From NCBI GenBank assembly GCA_964440115.1, contig CAYTPV010000002.1, positions 186,001 to 250,000 of the forward strand: 64,000 nucleotides of DNA, read 5' to 3'. Shown piece by piece: positions 17,631 to 25,609 of the stretch (position 1 is the first letter of the stretch; every line of letters begins with the position of its first letter). The stretch comes from JAEWWD01 sp964440115. Lineage in GTDB: Bacteria > Bacillota > Clostridia > Christensenellales > CAG-138. Position numbers and translations under genes: made by a program. The notes beneath the pieces are model-generated. The model was not told the origin of the DNA and did not search any database. It saw nothing but the letters and a program-made list of their open reading frames with translations.

Positions 17631-18608
17631 GTGAAGAGTGATGTAAAAGCAGCAAAAACAAAAGCGGAGGTTCTCCGCCTTTGGATAATCCGGGCCATCT
17701 GGGGCCTTGGGGGGATTACGCTATGTGGAATTGTACTCGGCGGAATCCTGCTTTCCAGTATCAGCAAAGCATCCGGCTGGAGCACACAGAATGGCCGGAA
17801 GGATGAACAGATAGATGTCTACTCCAAGGAGCAGATCGACAAGTTTATCACCAGTGTGCTCATTGCCGTACAAAACCAGCCTCTTGGGCAGCAGAACGCA
17901 AAGGCAGATATGCTGTTCATCGCCTCCTTTAACGCACTTGAGCAAAGGCTGACTGTGGTTACGCTTGCGAGCGAAATGATGGTGGAGGTGGAAGGGCACG
18001 GACAGATAAATCTGGGGGAAGCCTATGCTTTGGGCGGTCCCGGTCTGCTGGTGAATACCATCAACCAGAGCTTCGATTTGGATTTGCAGAGCTACGCCTG
18101 CACGGATACCAGCTCTCTGGCTGCCATGATTGATTTGCTCGGGGGTATTCAAACGCAACTGACGCAGGATGAGGCCGGTTATATCAACAACGCCCTTGGC
18201 GTTAGCGGTGAGGGTACAAAGGCTGGCACGGCGACGCTTACGGGTGTGCAGAGCATGGTGCATGCCATGGACGATCTGAGTGACTCAAAACCGTTGGGCA
18301 GTCTTCGGCGCAGTTTGGACCTGATCTATTCCGCGATTTTCAATATGCGGAAAACCGCCACGAAAGAGGCTATGCTTCCGCTCTTAAGTCTGGTGCTCAG
18401 CAACGTCCGAACCAATTTGGATGCTGCGGCGCTGCAGGATTGGGGATATGAAATTCTCAAATCCGACGAGATAGATTATAGCAGCCTGATACTTCCCTGC
18501 GAGGATAGCTGGAAATTCGCCGATGATAAGAACGACAAAATTCAAGCGGATATTCCTCGAAACGGCGCATTGCTTCGGGAAACGTTATATAACGCTGAGC
18601 AGAAATGA
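17631..18608 (+). CDS. LCP-like (LytR-CpsA-Psr) membrane-anchored protein, degenerate active site
   Basis: A protein of about 325 residues with an N-terminal transmembrane anchor (about residues 20-45) and a domain that aligns with LCP transferases: LFIASFNALEQRLTVVTLA, GQINLGEAYALGGPGLLVNT and IDLLGGIQTQLT. Active LCP proteins attach teichoic acid or capsule to peptidoglycan. Here the usual IPRDT motif reads TLASEMM and the later arginine pair in the LNG.QAL..R.R region is missing, so catalysis is doubtful. I place a GTG start at 17631, two bases after the preceding stop, with GGAGG inside that gene's end. The pairing suggests a shared wall-polymer role. Confidence 0.75.
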   Translation: MKSDVKAAKTKAEVLRLWIIRAIWGLGGITLCGIVLGGILLSSISKASGWSTQNGRKDEQIDVYSKEQIDKFITSVLIAVQNQPLGQQNAKADMLFIASFNALEQRLTVVTLASEMMVEVEGHGQINLGEAYALGGPGLLVNTINQSFDLDLQSYACTDTSSLAAMIDLLGGIQTQLTQDEAGYINNALGVSGEGTKAGTATLTGVQSMVHAMDDLSDSKPLGSLRRSLDLIYSAIFNMRKTATKEAMLPLLSLVLSNVRTNLDAAALQDWGYEILKSDEIDYSSLILPCEDSWKFADDKNDKIQADIPRNGALLRETLYNAEQK

Positions 18609-18679
18609 GAAAAACAGAAAGGGCACGAGGAGCAAATCCATCGTGCCCATACTATGCCTGTCAGATTACCTTCCCTTAT

Positions 18680-19948
18680 TTAAATACCATGCTTGTTTTT
18701 AAAATGCTGCTTGATGGACAATGCTTTTTCCGCGTCGTTTGAAAGAAGGTCGATAATGACAGCGGCCATGCATCTTGCAGGCTGTACGTACGCTTTGTGA
18801 TCATCCGTTGCTGTAAAATTCTTAGTGTGGAACGCGCCCGTAAACCCGCCGAATACAACTTGTGCTGTCGGTATATTCTGCGAAACATCGCCCAGATCAT
18901 TTGAAAAATAATTGTGTTCTCTTGCTGTGGCTTTCGTATTATAAAAGCCAAGGCTTGTTTCCTGCACGGTTTCCAGCAGTTTCCGATCTACTTCGTAGGG
19001 AAGCAGACTTACCTCTGTTTTGGCGGTTACCGAGCAGCCGATTACTTTTGCACCGCATTCTGCCGCAACTCGGATTTTTTCTTTCAAATCCATGAGGTAT
19101 CGCATTGTTTTTGTCGCAATGACGACTTCGAGTTTTGCTCTTTCGGGTATGCTTCCTATGCTTTCCCCACCCTCTGTCAGGTTATAGGAGATACGAACAT
19201 ATTCCGTCGGGTCGAGCGCCTCTCTTAATGCCTGAATGTTATTGATCGTTAATACTGCCGCGTTTAATGCGTTGACGCCCTTTTCAGGGGCGACGGTGCT
19301 GTGCGAACTTTTTCCGTGGAACACGAAGCTTTCTACGATCAAGCCGTTACAACTGGTATTGACGAGCATTTCTTCCGTGTGGGTTTCATCATTCACGTAT
19401 GCATGCGTGCCCAGGCAAATGTCTACGCCGTCCAATGCACCAAGGCGCATCAGTTCCTTTTTTCCGCTGTCTGTACTCGTTTTTCCTTCATCCATCAGAT
19501 TGGCAATGACTTCTGCGGGCAGAGGCTCTTCCGATGGAACCGCTATGAATGAGACATCGCCTGCAAGCTCTTCCATAACGCCGGTGGCCGAAAGCGCTTG
19601 TGCTACTGCCAACAGCGCAGTCATCTGAACATGATGTCCGCAGGCGTGCGCCAATCCGCTATCCTTATTCGCATAGGGATGGGACGGGCAGTATATGGCA
19701 TCCATTTCGCCTAACATGGCGACGTGTGCAAGACTTTTACCGCCTTTAAGCCGAATCCGCTGTGCGGTAACCGCCTCGTTGATAATTTCTCCAGCACCGA
19801 TTTCTTCGAACCATTTTTTTACGAATGCGCTCGTTTGGTATTCATGAAAACCAAGTTCGGGCATGGTAAGAAGTTGGTTCCCAAGGCTTATCCATCGATC
19901 GGAATGGTTGATAAGATAACGGTCGACTATGTCTTTAGCAGTTTGCAT
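18680..19948 (-). CDS. M20 family metallo-amidohydrolase
   Basis: A 422-residue hydrolase of the M20D type, which removes acyl or aminoacyl groups from small amides. Metal-binding residues are visible in HACGHHVQMTALLAV, in PSEEPLP and in the C-terminal part near HKAYVQP; the dimerisation (lid) domain lies in the middle (FHGKSSHSTVAPEKGVNA). Length and layout fit aminoacylase, indole-acetyl-amino-acid hydrolase or aminobenzoyl-glutamate hydrolase relatives. It is alone on the minus strand and divergent from the corrinoid protein gene. Confidence 0.88.
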   Translation of the reverse strand: MQTAKDIVDRYLINHSDRWISLGNQLLTMPELGFHEYQTSAFVKKWFEEIGAGEIINEAVTAQRIRLKGGKSLAHVAMLGEMDAIYCPSHPYANKDSGLAHACGHHVQMTALLAVAQALSATGVMEELAGDVSFIAVPSEEPLPAEVIANLMDEGKTSTDSGKKELMRLGALDGVDICLGTHAYVNDETHTEEMLVNTSCNGLIVESFVFHGKSSHSTVAPEKGVNALNAAVLTINNIQALREALDPTEYVRISYNLTEGGESIGSIPERAKLEVVIATKTMRYLMDLKEKIRVAAECGAKVIGCSVTAKTEVSLLPYEVDRKLLETVQETSLGFYNTKATAREHNYFSNDLGDVSQNIPTAQVVFGGFTGAFHTKNFTATDDHKAYVQPARCMAAVIIDLLSNDAEKALSIKQHFKNKHGI

Positions 19949-20233
19949 GACAGACCTCTTAAAGTGAATTCTGTATTGTTAAGCTGATTATACAACCGTA
20001 TCGCAATCGTTATCAAATGGTTTTGCGCATGCTTAGAGTATCATTGGCAAAACGCCTCACAATATATAAGAAGGACTATTACAAACTGCATAGTTTTCGG
20101 ATTATTTCAATGGTACAAGAGAGAACAAAATATTTCTAATCTTCACAAGAAACTGCAAGAATGCTTCCATTCTATACAGTATGATTGTATAAACAGCTCA
20201 ACATATTTGCAAATCAATCAGGAGGCATCAATC

Positions 20234-20872
20234 ATGAGTATCTTGAACGACATTTCAGAAAATCTTCAGATGGGCAAAGCAAAAGCGGTGAAAGAACTGG
20301 TGCAGCAAGCGGTGGATGAAGGCATTTCCGCAAAGGATATATTGCAGGATGGATTGCTCGCCGGCATGGACATCATCGGGGTGAAATTCAAGAACAACGA
20401 AGTATTCGTGCCTGAGGTTCTGGTAGCAGCGCGGGCAATGAATATGGGAGTAGCGATATTAAAGCCGCTGCTTGCGGAAAGCGGCGTGGAAGCTTCCGGC
20501 AAAGTGTGTTTGGGTACGGTAAAAGGTGACTTGCACGATATCGGTAAAAACCTCGTCAAGATGATGATGGAGGGCAAAGGGCTGCAGGTCATCGACTTGG
20601 GGACTGATGTGCCGCCTGAGAAATTCGTGGAGACGGCTGTGAATGAAGGCTGCCAGATTATCTGCTGTTCCGCGCTGCTCACCACAACTATGGGGGTTAT
20701 GGAGGATGTAGTGAAAGCCGCCGAATCTGCTGGCATTCGGGATAAGGTGAAAATCATGGTTGGCGGTGCGCCTGTAACAGATACATTCTGTAAGCAGATT
20801 GGCGCGGATAAATACTCCGCAGACGCCGCAAGCGCGGCGGAAGCGGCAGTTCTTCTGTGCAAGGGCGCATAA
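20234..20872 (+). CDS. Corrinoid (B12)-binding methyltransferase partner protein, solitary
   Basis: A 212-residue corrinoid protein with a helical cap domain (about residues 1-85) and a B12-binding Rossmann domain. The cobalt-ligand motif GDLHDIGKN lies near residue 98, followed by LGTDVPPEKF and GGAPVT. Relatives (MtbC, MtmC, MtaC) carry methyl groups between a substrate-specific methyltransferase and a second MtxA/B or tetrahydrofolate enzyme. No methyltransferase or reactivase is encoded nearby and a strong terminator follows, so it is monocistronic and its partner is elsewhere. Start at 20234 is supported by AGGAGG. Confidence 0.92.
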   Translation: MSILNDISENLQMGKAKAVKELVQQAVDEGISAKDILQDGLLAGMDIIGVKFKNNEVFVPEVLVAARAMNMGVAILKPLLAESGVEASGKVCLGTVKGDLHDIGKNLVKMMMEGKGLQVIDLGTDVPPEKFVETAVNEGCQIICCSALLTTTMGVMEDVVKAAESAGIRDKVKIMVGGAPVTDTFCKQIGADKYSADAASAAEAAVLLCKGA

Positions 20873-20900
20873 CTGTTTCGTGATTACAATTTGCAATGAA

Positions 20901-20933
20901 AAAGCGGGTACCGAGTTCATCGGTACCCGCTTT
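20901..20933 (+). terminator. Terminator of the corrinoid protein gene
   Basis: A perfect 14-bp stem, arms starting AAAGCGGGTACCGA (20901-20914) and ending at 20933, with loop GTTCA. Twelve bases of each arm recur in the hairpin at 21209-21237. Confidence 0.8.
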
Positions 20934-20935
20934 AC

Positions 20936-21206
20936 GCTTAAGATAATCCCTATGTAAGAAACACTGTGCAACATTTTATGCAACCTAAAGCTTTTAATAC
21001 GTCATTTTGCAGGCGATTGGTTGTGCGGCATTGCCGCACATTATTCCCTGCTGAATACCCGAATGTACCATTCGGGTGCACGCGCGGTGCAAAATGACAC
21101 CTTAGAGCGTAAGTTGACGTGACAGCTTTCCTGCGTAAGCAGGAAACCGAGCGGAAACTTACGCGGTGAACCTCGAAAAAGTGGATACTTCAGCTTTTTC
21201 GACACG
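20936..21206. other. Structured intergenic island with six hairpin helices
   Basis: Between two convergent genes and their two near-identical terminators. Pairs seen: 21001-21011 with 21088-21098 (11 bp, long range) enclosing 21022-21030/21032-21040 and 21057-21064/21070-21077; then 21107-21115 with 21156-21164 enclosing 21127-21134/21139-21146 with a GTAA loop; then 21173-21181 with 21194-21202. The nested arrangement resembles a multi-branched RNA or a small non-autonomous repeat element. No coding frame is convincing and the strand is unknown. Confidence 0.55.
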
Positions 21207-21208
21207 TA

Positions 21209-21237
21209 AAAGCGGGTACCTCGTCGGTACCCGCTTT
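21209..21237 (-). terminator. Terminator of the HlyD-type adaptor gene
   Basis: A perfect 12-bp stem with arms AAAGCGGGTACC (21209-21220) and GGTACCCGCTTT (21226-21237), loop TCGTC. It sits 12 bp after the stop of the minus-strand adaptor gene and shares its arms with the hairpin at 20901-20933. Confidence 0.7.
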
Positions 21238-21248
21238 GTATGTGTGGA

Positions 21249-23024
21249 TTATTTTGCTTTTGTCTGGGTCACGACCAGCATGCCATCCTGAAGCTGATCG
21301 GAATAAATCTCAACCATAGACGCTGTTTCAATGCCTGTGGTGACAAGGATAAGGCGGGGCTCTTTAAACCCGTTTCCGTCTTTTTCAACGACCTGCACGC
21401 TGCTGCCTTCGCTGGTCTTGCGTATGGCAGTCACGGGGACGGCAAATACGCCTTCTTTGTGTTCTGTCATAATCGTCAGCCGGGCGTTCATGCCGATCTT
21501 TATGCGATCGTCGGGTTTATCGATTTTGACTTCCACCGTAAAGAATGCCGTGGCACTGTTCAACGCGCCTGCTGCCGTCTTCTGTGCGGCGGATGAAATA
21601 TGGGAAACGGTACCCTGTATGCTTTCGCCGGATGTGGCGTCGGTCATGACGGCAACTTTTTGCCCGACCTTCACGGAACCGATATCGCTTTCGTTGAGGC
21701 TGGTGGAGATGATCAGATCGTCGGTATTCTCCACAATGAACATCAGGCCTGCAGCGGGCTGACCTACGTTGGCCTGCACGAATGTGACAGTTCCGGAAAC
21801 GGGCGCTGTAATGGTGGCGTCATTAAGCGCTTTCTCCTGCTTTTGCAGCAGAACCTCCTGCTGCTCAATCGAAAGCGAATTGACGTCCGTATTGTTGCCT
21901 TTAGCCAGTACGCTGTTGGAAACTGCGATGTTATACGCTGCCTGTGCTTTCTGATAAGCTGCAGCCGCGTTTTTCACATTGTCGCGCAAGGCTTTGAGCG
22001 CGTTATCGTATGCGATTTGTGCCTTTTCCATTGCTGTATTTGTAGCGGCGAGCGAGTCGCCGAGAGTCTTTGCGGCGTTGTCGTACGCTGCCTGTGCTTT
22101 GATTTTGGCTTGCAGGGCCGCTGCGATGTTGGCGCCAAGCGTAGCCTGCGCTGTATCAAAAGCAAGCTGTGCCTGGCCGAGCGCGGCCTCGGCCTGAAGT
22201 TTGGCAGCTGGATCGCTGCTGGTTTGGGCTAGGTCGTATGCATTTTGCGCTGTTACCAGTATGATGCGCGCGTCTTCCACGGCATAATCCCCGCTATCAG
22301 AAATAAGAGCGTTGTATCGCTGTGTAGCGGCATCCAAATCGGCTTTGGCGGAAGTGATGAGCGCGTTGTCGGGCAGCGTATCAATGAGCGCGTCATTGTT
22401 GCGTTCAGCCAGCTCGAGATCTGCCTGCGCGCTGCGCACGGCGGCGGCGGCGGAAGAATCGTCAATCAAATCCGAATCGTCGGAGTGATGCACGGCGTAA
22501 AGCTGATCCTGAAGGTCATTGTAGTTGCGAGTGGCGGTATCAAGGTCTGCCTGCGCAGCTGTTACGGAGTTTGACGTATTGGTCGCTGCGTTTTTGTTGG
22601 CGCGCTTTGTGTTGGAAAGCACAGCTTTAGCGGATTCGATAGCGAGCTCAGTATTCTCTATATCAAGCTGCAGGTTGGAAGTATCCAACGAGGCGAGCAC
22701 GTCGTTCTGCTGCACCGCATCGCCTTCCTTGACATTGAGAGCCAGTATGGGCAATGTGGAGGGAGCGTAAATATTGCGTGCACTGGCGCTTTTCACCACG
22801 CCGGAGGCCATCAGCGAAGCATCCAGTGAAGTCTTTTGCAGCGCGACCGTTTCATAGTCATATTGAGGTCCCTGGTTGAGCCCAATGATCACCGCCGCGA
22901 TGCCGATGACCATTGCAACGCCTATGACAATGGCAAAAACCGGCAATGGCTTGCCGGCCCTTTTTGATTTTCCCGTTGCTCCAAGCGCGGGCTTGGCCGG
23001 TGTTTCAAGTTGTTTCTCGCTCAC
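21249..23024 (-). CDS. HlyD/MacA-type efflux adaptor with long coiled-coil hairpin
   Basis: A 591-residue membrane-fusion/adaptor protein. One transmembrane helix (about residues 27-50) is followed by a biotinyl-lipoyl half-motif, a long Ala/Gln/Asp-rich coiled coil (roughly residues 110-390), the second lipoyl half (TITAPVSGTVTFVQANVGQPA), a beta-barrel domain (IGSVKVGQKVAVMTDA) and a membrane-proximal end. The GTG start at 23024 overlaps the tetR stop (GTGA) and has GGAGG upstream, so both are co-transcribed and coupled. In a single-membrane cell such adaptors work with ABC exporters like those at 23879-27492. The coiled coil is unusually long. Confidence 0.88.
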   Translation of the reverse strand: MSEKQLETPAKPALGATGKSKRAGKPLPVFAIVIGVAMVIGIAAVIIGLNQGPQYDYETVALQKTSLDASLMASGVVKSASARNIYAPSTLPILALNVKEGDAVQQNDVLASLDTSNLQLDIENTELAIESAKAVLSNTKRANKNAATNTSNSVTAAQADLDTATRNYNDLQDQLYAVHHSDDSDLIDDSSAAAAVRSAQADLELAERNNDALIDTLPDNALITSAKADLDAATQRYNALISDSGDYAVEDARIILVTAQNAYDLAQTSSDPAAKLQAEAALGQAQLAFDTAQATLGANIAAALQAKIKAQAAYDNAAKTLGDSLAATNTAMEKAQIAYDNALKALRDNVKNAAAAYQKAQAAYNIAVSNSVLAKGNNTDVNSLSIEQQEVLLQKQEKALNDATITAPVSGTVTFVQANVGQPAAGLMFIVENTDDLIISTSLNESDIGSVKVGQKVAVMTDATSGESIQGTVSHISSAAQKTAAGALNSATAFFTVEVKIDKPDDRIKIGMNARLTIMTEHKEGVFAVPVTAIRKTSEGSSVQVVEKDGNGFKEPRLILVTTGIETASMVEIYSDQLQDGMLVVTQTKAK

Positions 23025-23719
23025 GGTTGTTCCTCCACTTTTTGATTGTTTCCGCTCAAAATACTGCTGACAACGCTTTCGGGCATACCGCTGCCGTGAA
23101 GGTCGGTCCATAGCTTCAGCGCCTGACATGGATCTTCCTTGCGATATTCTCCCGAAACGTCGAGAAGATTTTCAAAAAATATGCGATTTGCCTTCTTCAA
23201 ATCAAAATTTCCTTCTTTTGCGCACCAGGAATAGGTAATTCCATAAGTCATATGGACAAGAATCACGAGAAGTGTTTTGGGATCGGATCTATTCAGTATC
23301 ATGTTGGCGGCCTGCGCTTTGGTCAGCACCGTACTCATGGCATTAAATACTGCAATCTTTTGTGAGTTTGCCTGAAAACTCTGTATGTCTTTTGTCAAAT
23401 TGAGTATATATACCTGTTTAATAATCTGCCAGCCGGCATCAAGTACGAAATTAATGCTGCACAACAGCATCAGCCAAAGCTGCTCAACGGGATTTTCTTC
23501 GCTGATCAATACATTGAGCACGTTGGGCGCAATGTCATTGCGCATGACATAGAAATCCTTAAGCAAAGCGTGCTTGGAATTAAAGTAATAATAAAATGTT
23601 GTTTTATTTATTCCGCTTTTCTTGCAGATATCAACAATGGTTACTTCGTCGAAACCACGTTCCTTGAATAAGCCGATTGCGGTTTGTATAATTGTGTCTC
23701 GAGTTGACAGGCCTTCCAC
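23021..23719 (-). CDS. TetR/AcrR-family regulator of the efflux locus
   Basis: A 232-residue TetR-type repressor: N-terminal helix-turn-helix (FDEVTIVDICKKSGINKTTF, about residues 20-39, then YYYFNSKHALL) and a larger C-terminal ligand-binding part. The start is a GTG at 23719. It is divergent from the ABC exporter genes and overlaps the adaptor gene, so it most likely controls both directions and responds to an exported compound. The intergenic gap contains a promoter reading toward the ABC genes. Confidence 0.9.
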   Translation of the reverse strand: MEGLSTRDTIIQTAIGLFKERGFDEVTIVDICKKSGINKTTFYYYFNSKHALLKDFYVMRNDIAPNVLNVLISEENPVEQLWLMLLCSINFVLDAGWQIIKQVYILNLTKDIQSFQANSQKIAVFNAMSTVLTKAQAANMILNRSDPKTLLVILVHMTYGITYSWCAKEGNFDLKKANRIFFENLLDVSGEYRKEDPCQALKLWTDLHGSGMPESVVSSILSGNNQKVEEQP

Positions 23720-23811
23720 AGCTCATCTACCTTTCTGCTAAGTATACGTTTGACAAATTTCATGTTCAGTATAATGCATATCACAACCCGTGTCCAGATA
23801 TTTCAAAACCA

Positions 23812-23841
23812 TTGACAGTATTTATTGTACCGTGGTAGTAT
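23812..23841 (+). promoter_or_regulatory. Promoter of the ABC exporter operon
   Basis: TTGACA (23812-23817) and TAGTAT (23836-23841), spacer 18 bp, upstream of the first ABC gene and within the likely TetR-controlled gap. Confidence 0.55.
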
Positions 23842-23878
23842 AGTGAGGATTTATGAAAAGGAAGGTATTCGAGTCTTT

Positions 23879-25609
23879 ATGTTAAAGCTGACGCGATTTT
23901 TAAAGCCTTATGCCGGCCTGATTGCCCTGTGCATATCGCTTTTGTTCGCGCAGGCTTATTGCGATCTGACGCTGCCTGACATCATGTCGCAGATGGTCAA
24001 CAAAGGTATCGCGTACAATGATTTGAATTACATATTATCGGCCGGTCTGGAGATGCTTGGCGTTGCTCTGCTGGGCGCTGTTTGTTCAATCATAGTAGGT
24101 TATTTTTCCGCAAAAGTTGCCGCGGCGTCCTCAAAAGATATCCGGCGTTCTTTGTTCATGAAGGTCCAGTCTTTTTCCAGCGCGGAAATGGACCACTTTT
24201 CATCCGCATCGCTCATAACCCGTACGACGAATGATATTACCCAGATACAGACGTTTTCCGTTATGTTTATGCGGCTCATGATTTACGCGCCGATAATCGG
24301 TATCGGCGGCATCATCAAAGCGCTGGCCAAAAGCGTTTCCATGTCTTGGGTCATTGCGTTGGCTGTCGTCGTTATGCTGGGCATGATCAGCGTTGTGTTC
24401 AGCGTTGCGCTACCCAAATTCAGAGTGGTGCAGAAGCTCATTGACCGGCTCAACCAGATCGTACGTGAGAACCTATCCGGCATTTTGATTGTTCGTGCGT
24501 TTAATACGCAGAAGCATGAGGAAAATCGCTTTGACATCGCAAACAAGGATCTGACCAGCACCAACCTGTTTATCAATCGAGTCATGACGACGATGATGCC
24601 CATGATGTTTCTTGTCATGAACCTGACGACGGTGCTGATCGTCTGGGTGGGCTCCCATAAAGTATCGGAATTGTCCATGCAGGTGGGCGATATGATGGCC
24701 TACATACAATACGGCATGCAGATCATATTCGCATTCCTTATGATTTCGATGATGTTCATTATGGTGCCCCGCGCATCTGTTTCTGCAAACCGTATTTCGG
24801 AAGTGCTTGAAACCGAGCTTTCCATAGAAGATCCGGAAGAGCCGAAAAGCTGGAAGGCATTTGAAGGCACCGTGGAATTCCGCAATGTCTGCTTCCGCTT
24901 CCCGGGAGCAGAAAAAGACGCGCTGCACGATATCAATTTTATTGCCAGACCGGGGGAAACGACTGCCTTTATCGGTGCAACCGGTTCGGGAAAGTCTACC
25001 CTCGTCAATCTCATTCCGCGATTGTACGACGCGACCAGCGGCAGCGTGCTGGTTGGGGGTATCGACGTAAAGGAAGCGGATATCGCTTCGCTGCGCGACA
25101 AAATCGGATTTGTACCCCAGAAGGGTGTGCTGTTTTCGGGAACGATAGAATCGAACCTGCGCTATGCCAAACAAGACGCCGTGCAGGACGATCTTGACCG
25201 CTCTGCACAGATTGCCCAGGCATCCGAATTTATTTCTAGCAAGCCGGAAGGGTATGAAACGTCCATCGCACAGGGGGGAACGAATGTTTCCGGCGGGCAG
25301 AAACAGAGGCTCGCCATCGCACGCGCGCTCATGAAACAGGCGCCCATCAATATTTTTGACGACAGCTTCTCTGCGCTGGATTTTAAAACGGACTCTGCCC
25401 TTCGTAAAGCACTGCGCGAAAAAATGGCCAGCAGCACCGTGCTTGTCGTTGCGCAGCGTATATCCACCATCATGACTGCCGATCAGATTATCGTTCTGGA
25501 CAAAGGCGGCATTGCAGGAAAAGGGACGCACGACGAACTCATCCGTGACTGCGAAGTCTATCGTGAGATTGCCTATTCGCAGCTGTCCAAGGAGGAACTT
25601 GCCAAGTGA
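23879..25609 (+). CDS. ABC half-exporter (MdlA/LmrC-like)
   Basis: A 576-residue fused transporter: six-helix type I exporter domain (about residues 1-300) and ATPase domain with Walker A GATGSGKST, signature NVSGGQKQR and Walker B NIFDDSFSALD. The Walker B glutamate position is Ser (DDSFSALD instead of DEATS), marking a degenerate site as in heterodimeric exporters, where the partner subunit supplies the active site. Start chosen at the ATG 23879; no strong ribosome site is visible. The stop overlaps the next gene's GTG start by four bases. Confidence 0.92.
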   Translation: MLKLTRFLKPYAGLIALCISLLFAQAYCDLTLPDIMSQMVNKGIAYNDLNYILSAGLEMLGVALLGAVCSIIVGYFSAKVAAASSKDIRRSLFMKVQSFSSAEMDHFSSASLITRTTNDITQIQTFSVMFMRLMIYAPIIGIGGIIKALAKSVSMSWVIALAVVVMLGMISVVFSVALPKFRVVQKLIDRLNQIVRENLSGILIVRAFNTQKHEENRFDIANKDLTSTNLFINRVMTTMMPMMFLVMNLTTVLIVWVGSHKVSELSMQVGDMMAYIQYGMQIIFAFLMISMMFIMVPRASVSANRISEVLETELSIEDPEEPKSWKAFEGTVEFRNVCFRFPGAEKDALHDINFIARPGETTAFIGATGSGKSTLVNLIPRLYDATSGSVLVGGIDVKEADIASLRDKIGFVPQKGVLFSGTIESNLRYAKQDAVQDDLDRSAQIAQASEFISSKPEGYETSIAQGGTNVSGGQKQRLAIARALMKQAPINIFDDSFSALDFKTDSALRKALREKMASSTVLVVAQRISTIMTADQIIVLDKGGIAGKGTHDELIRDCEVYREIAYSQLSKEELAK

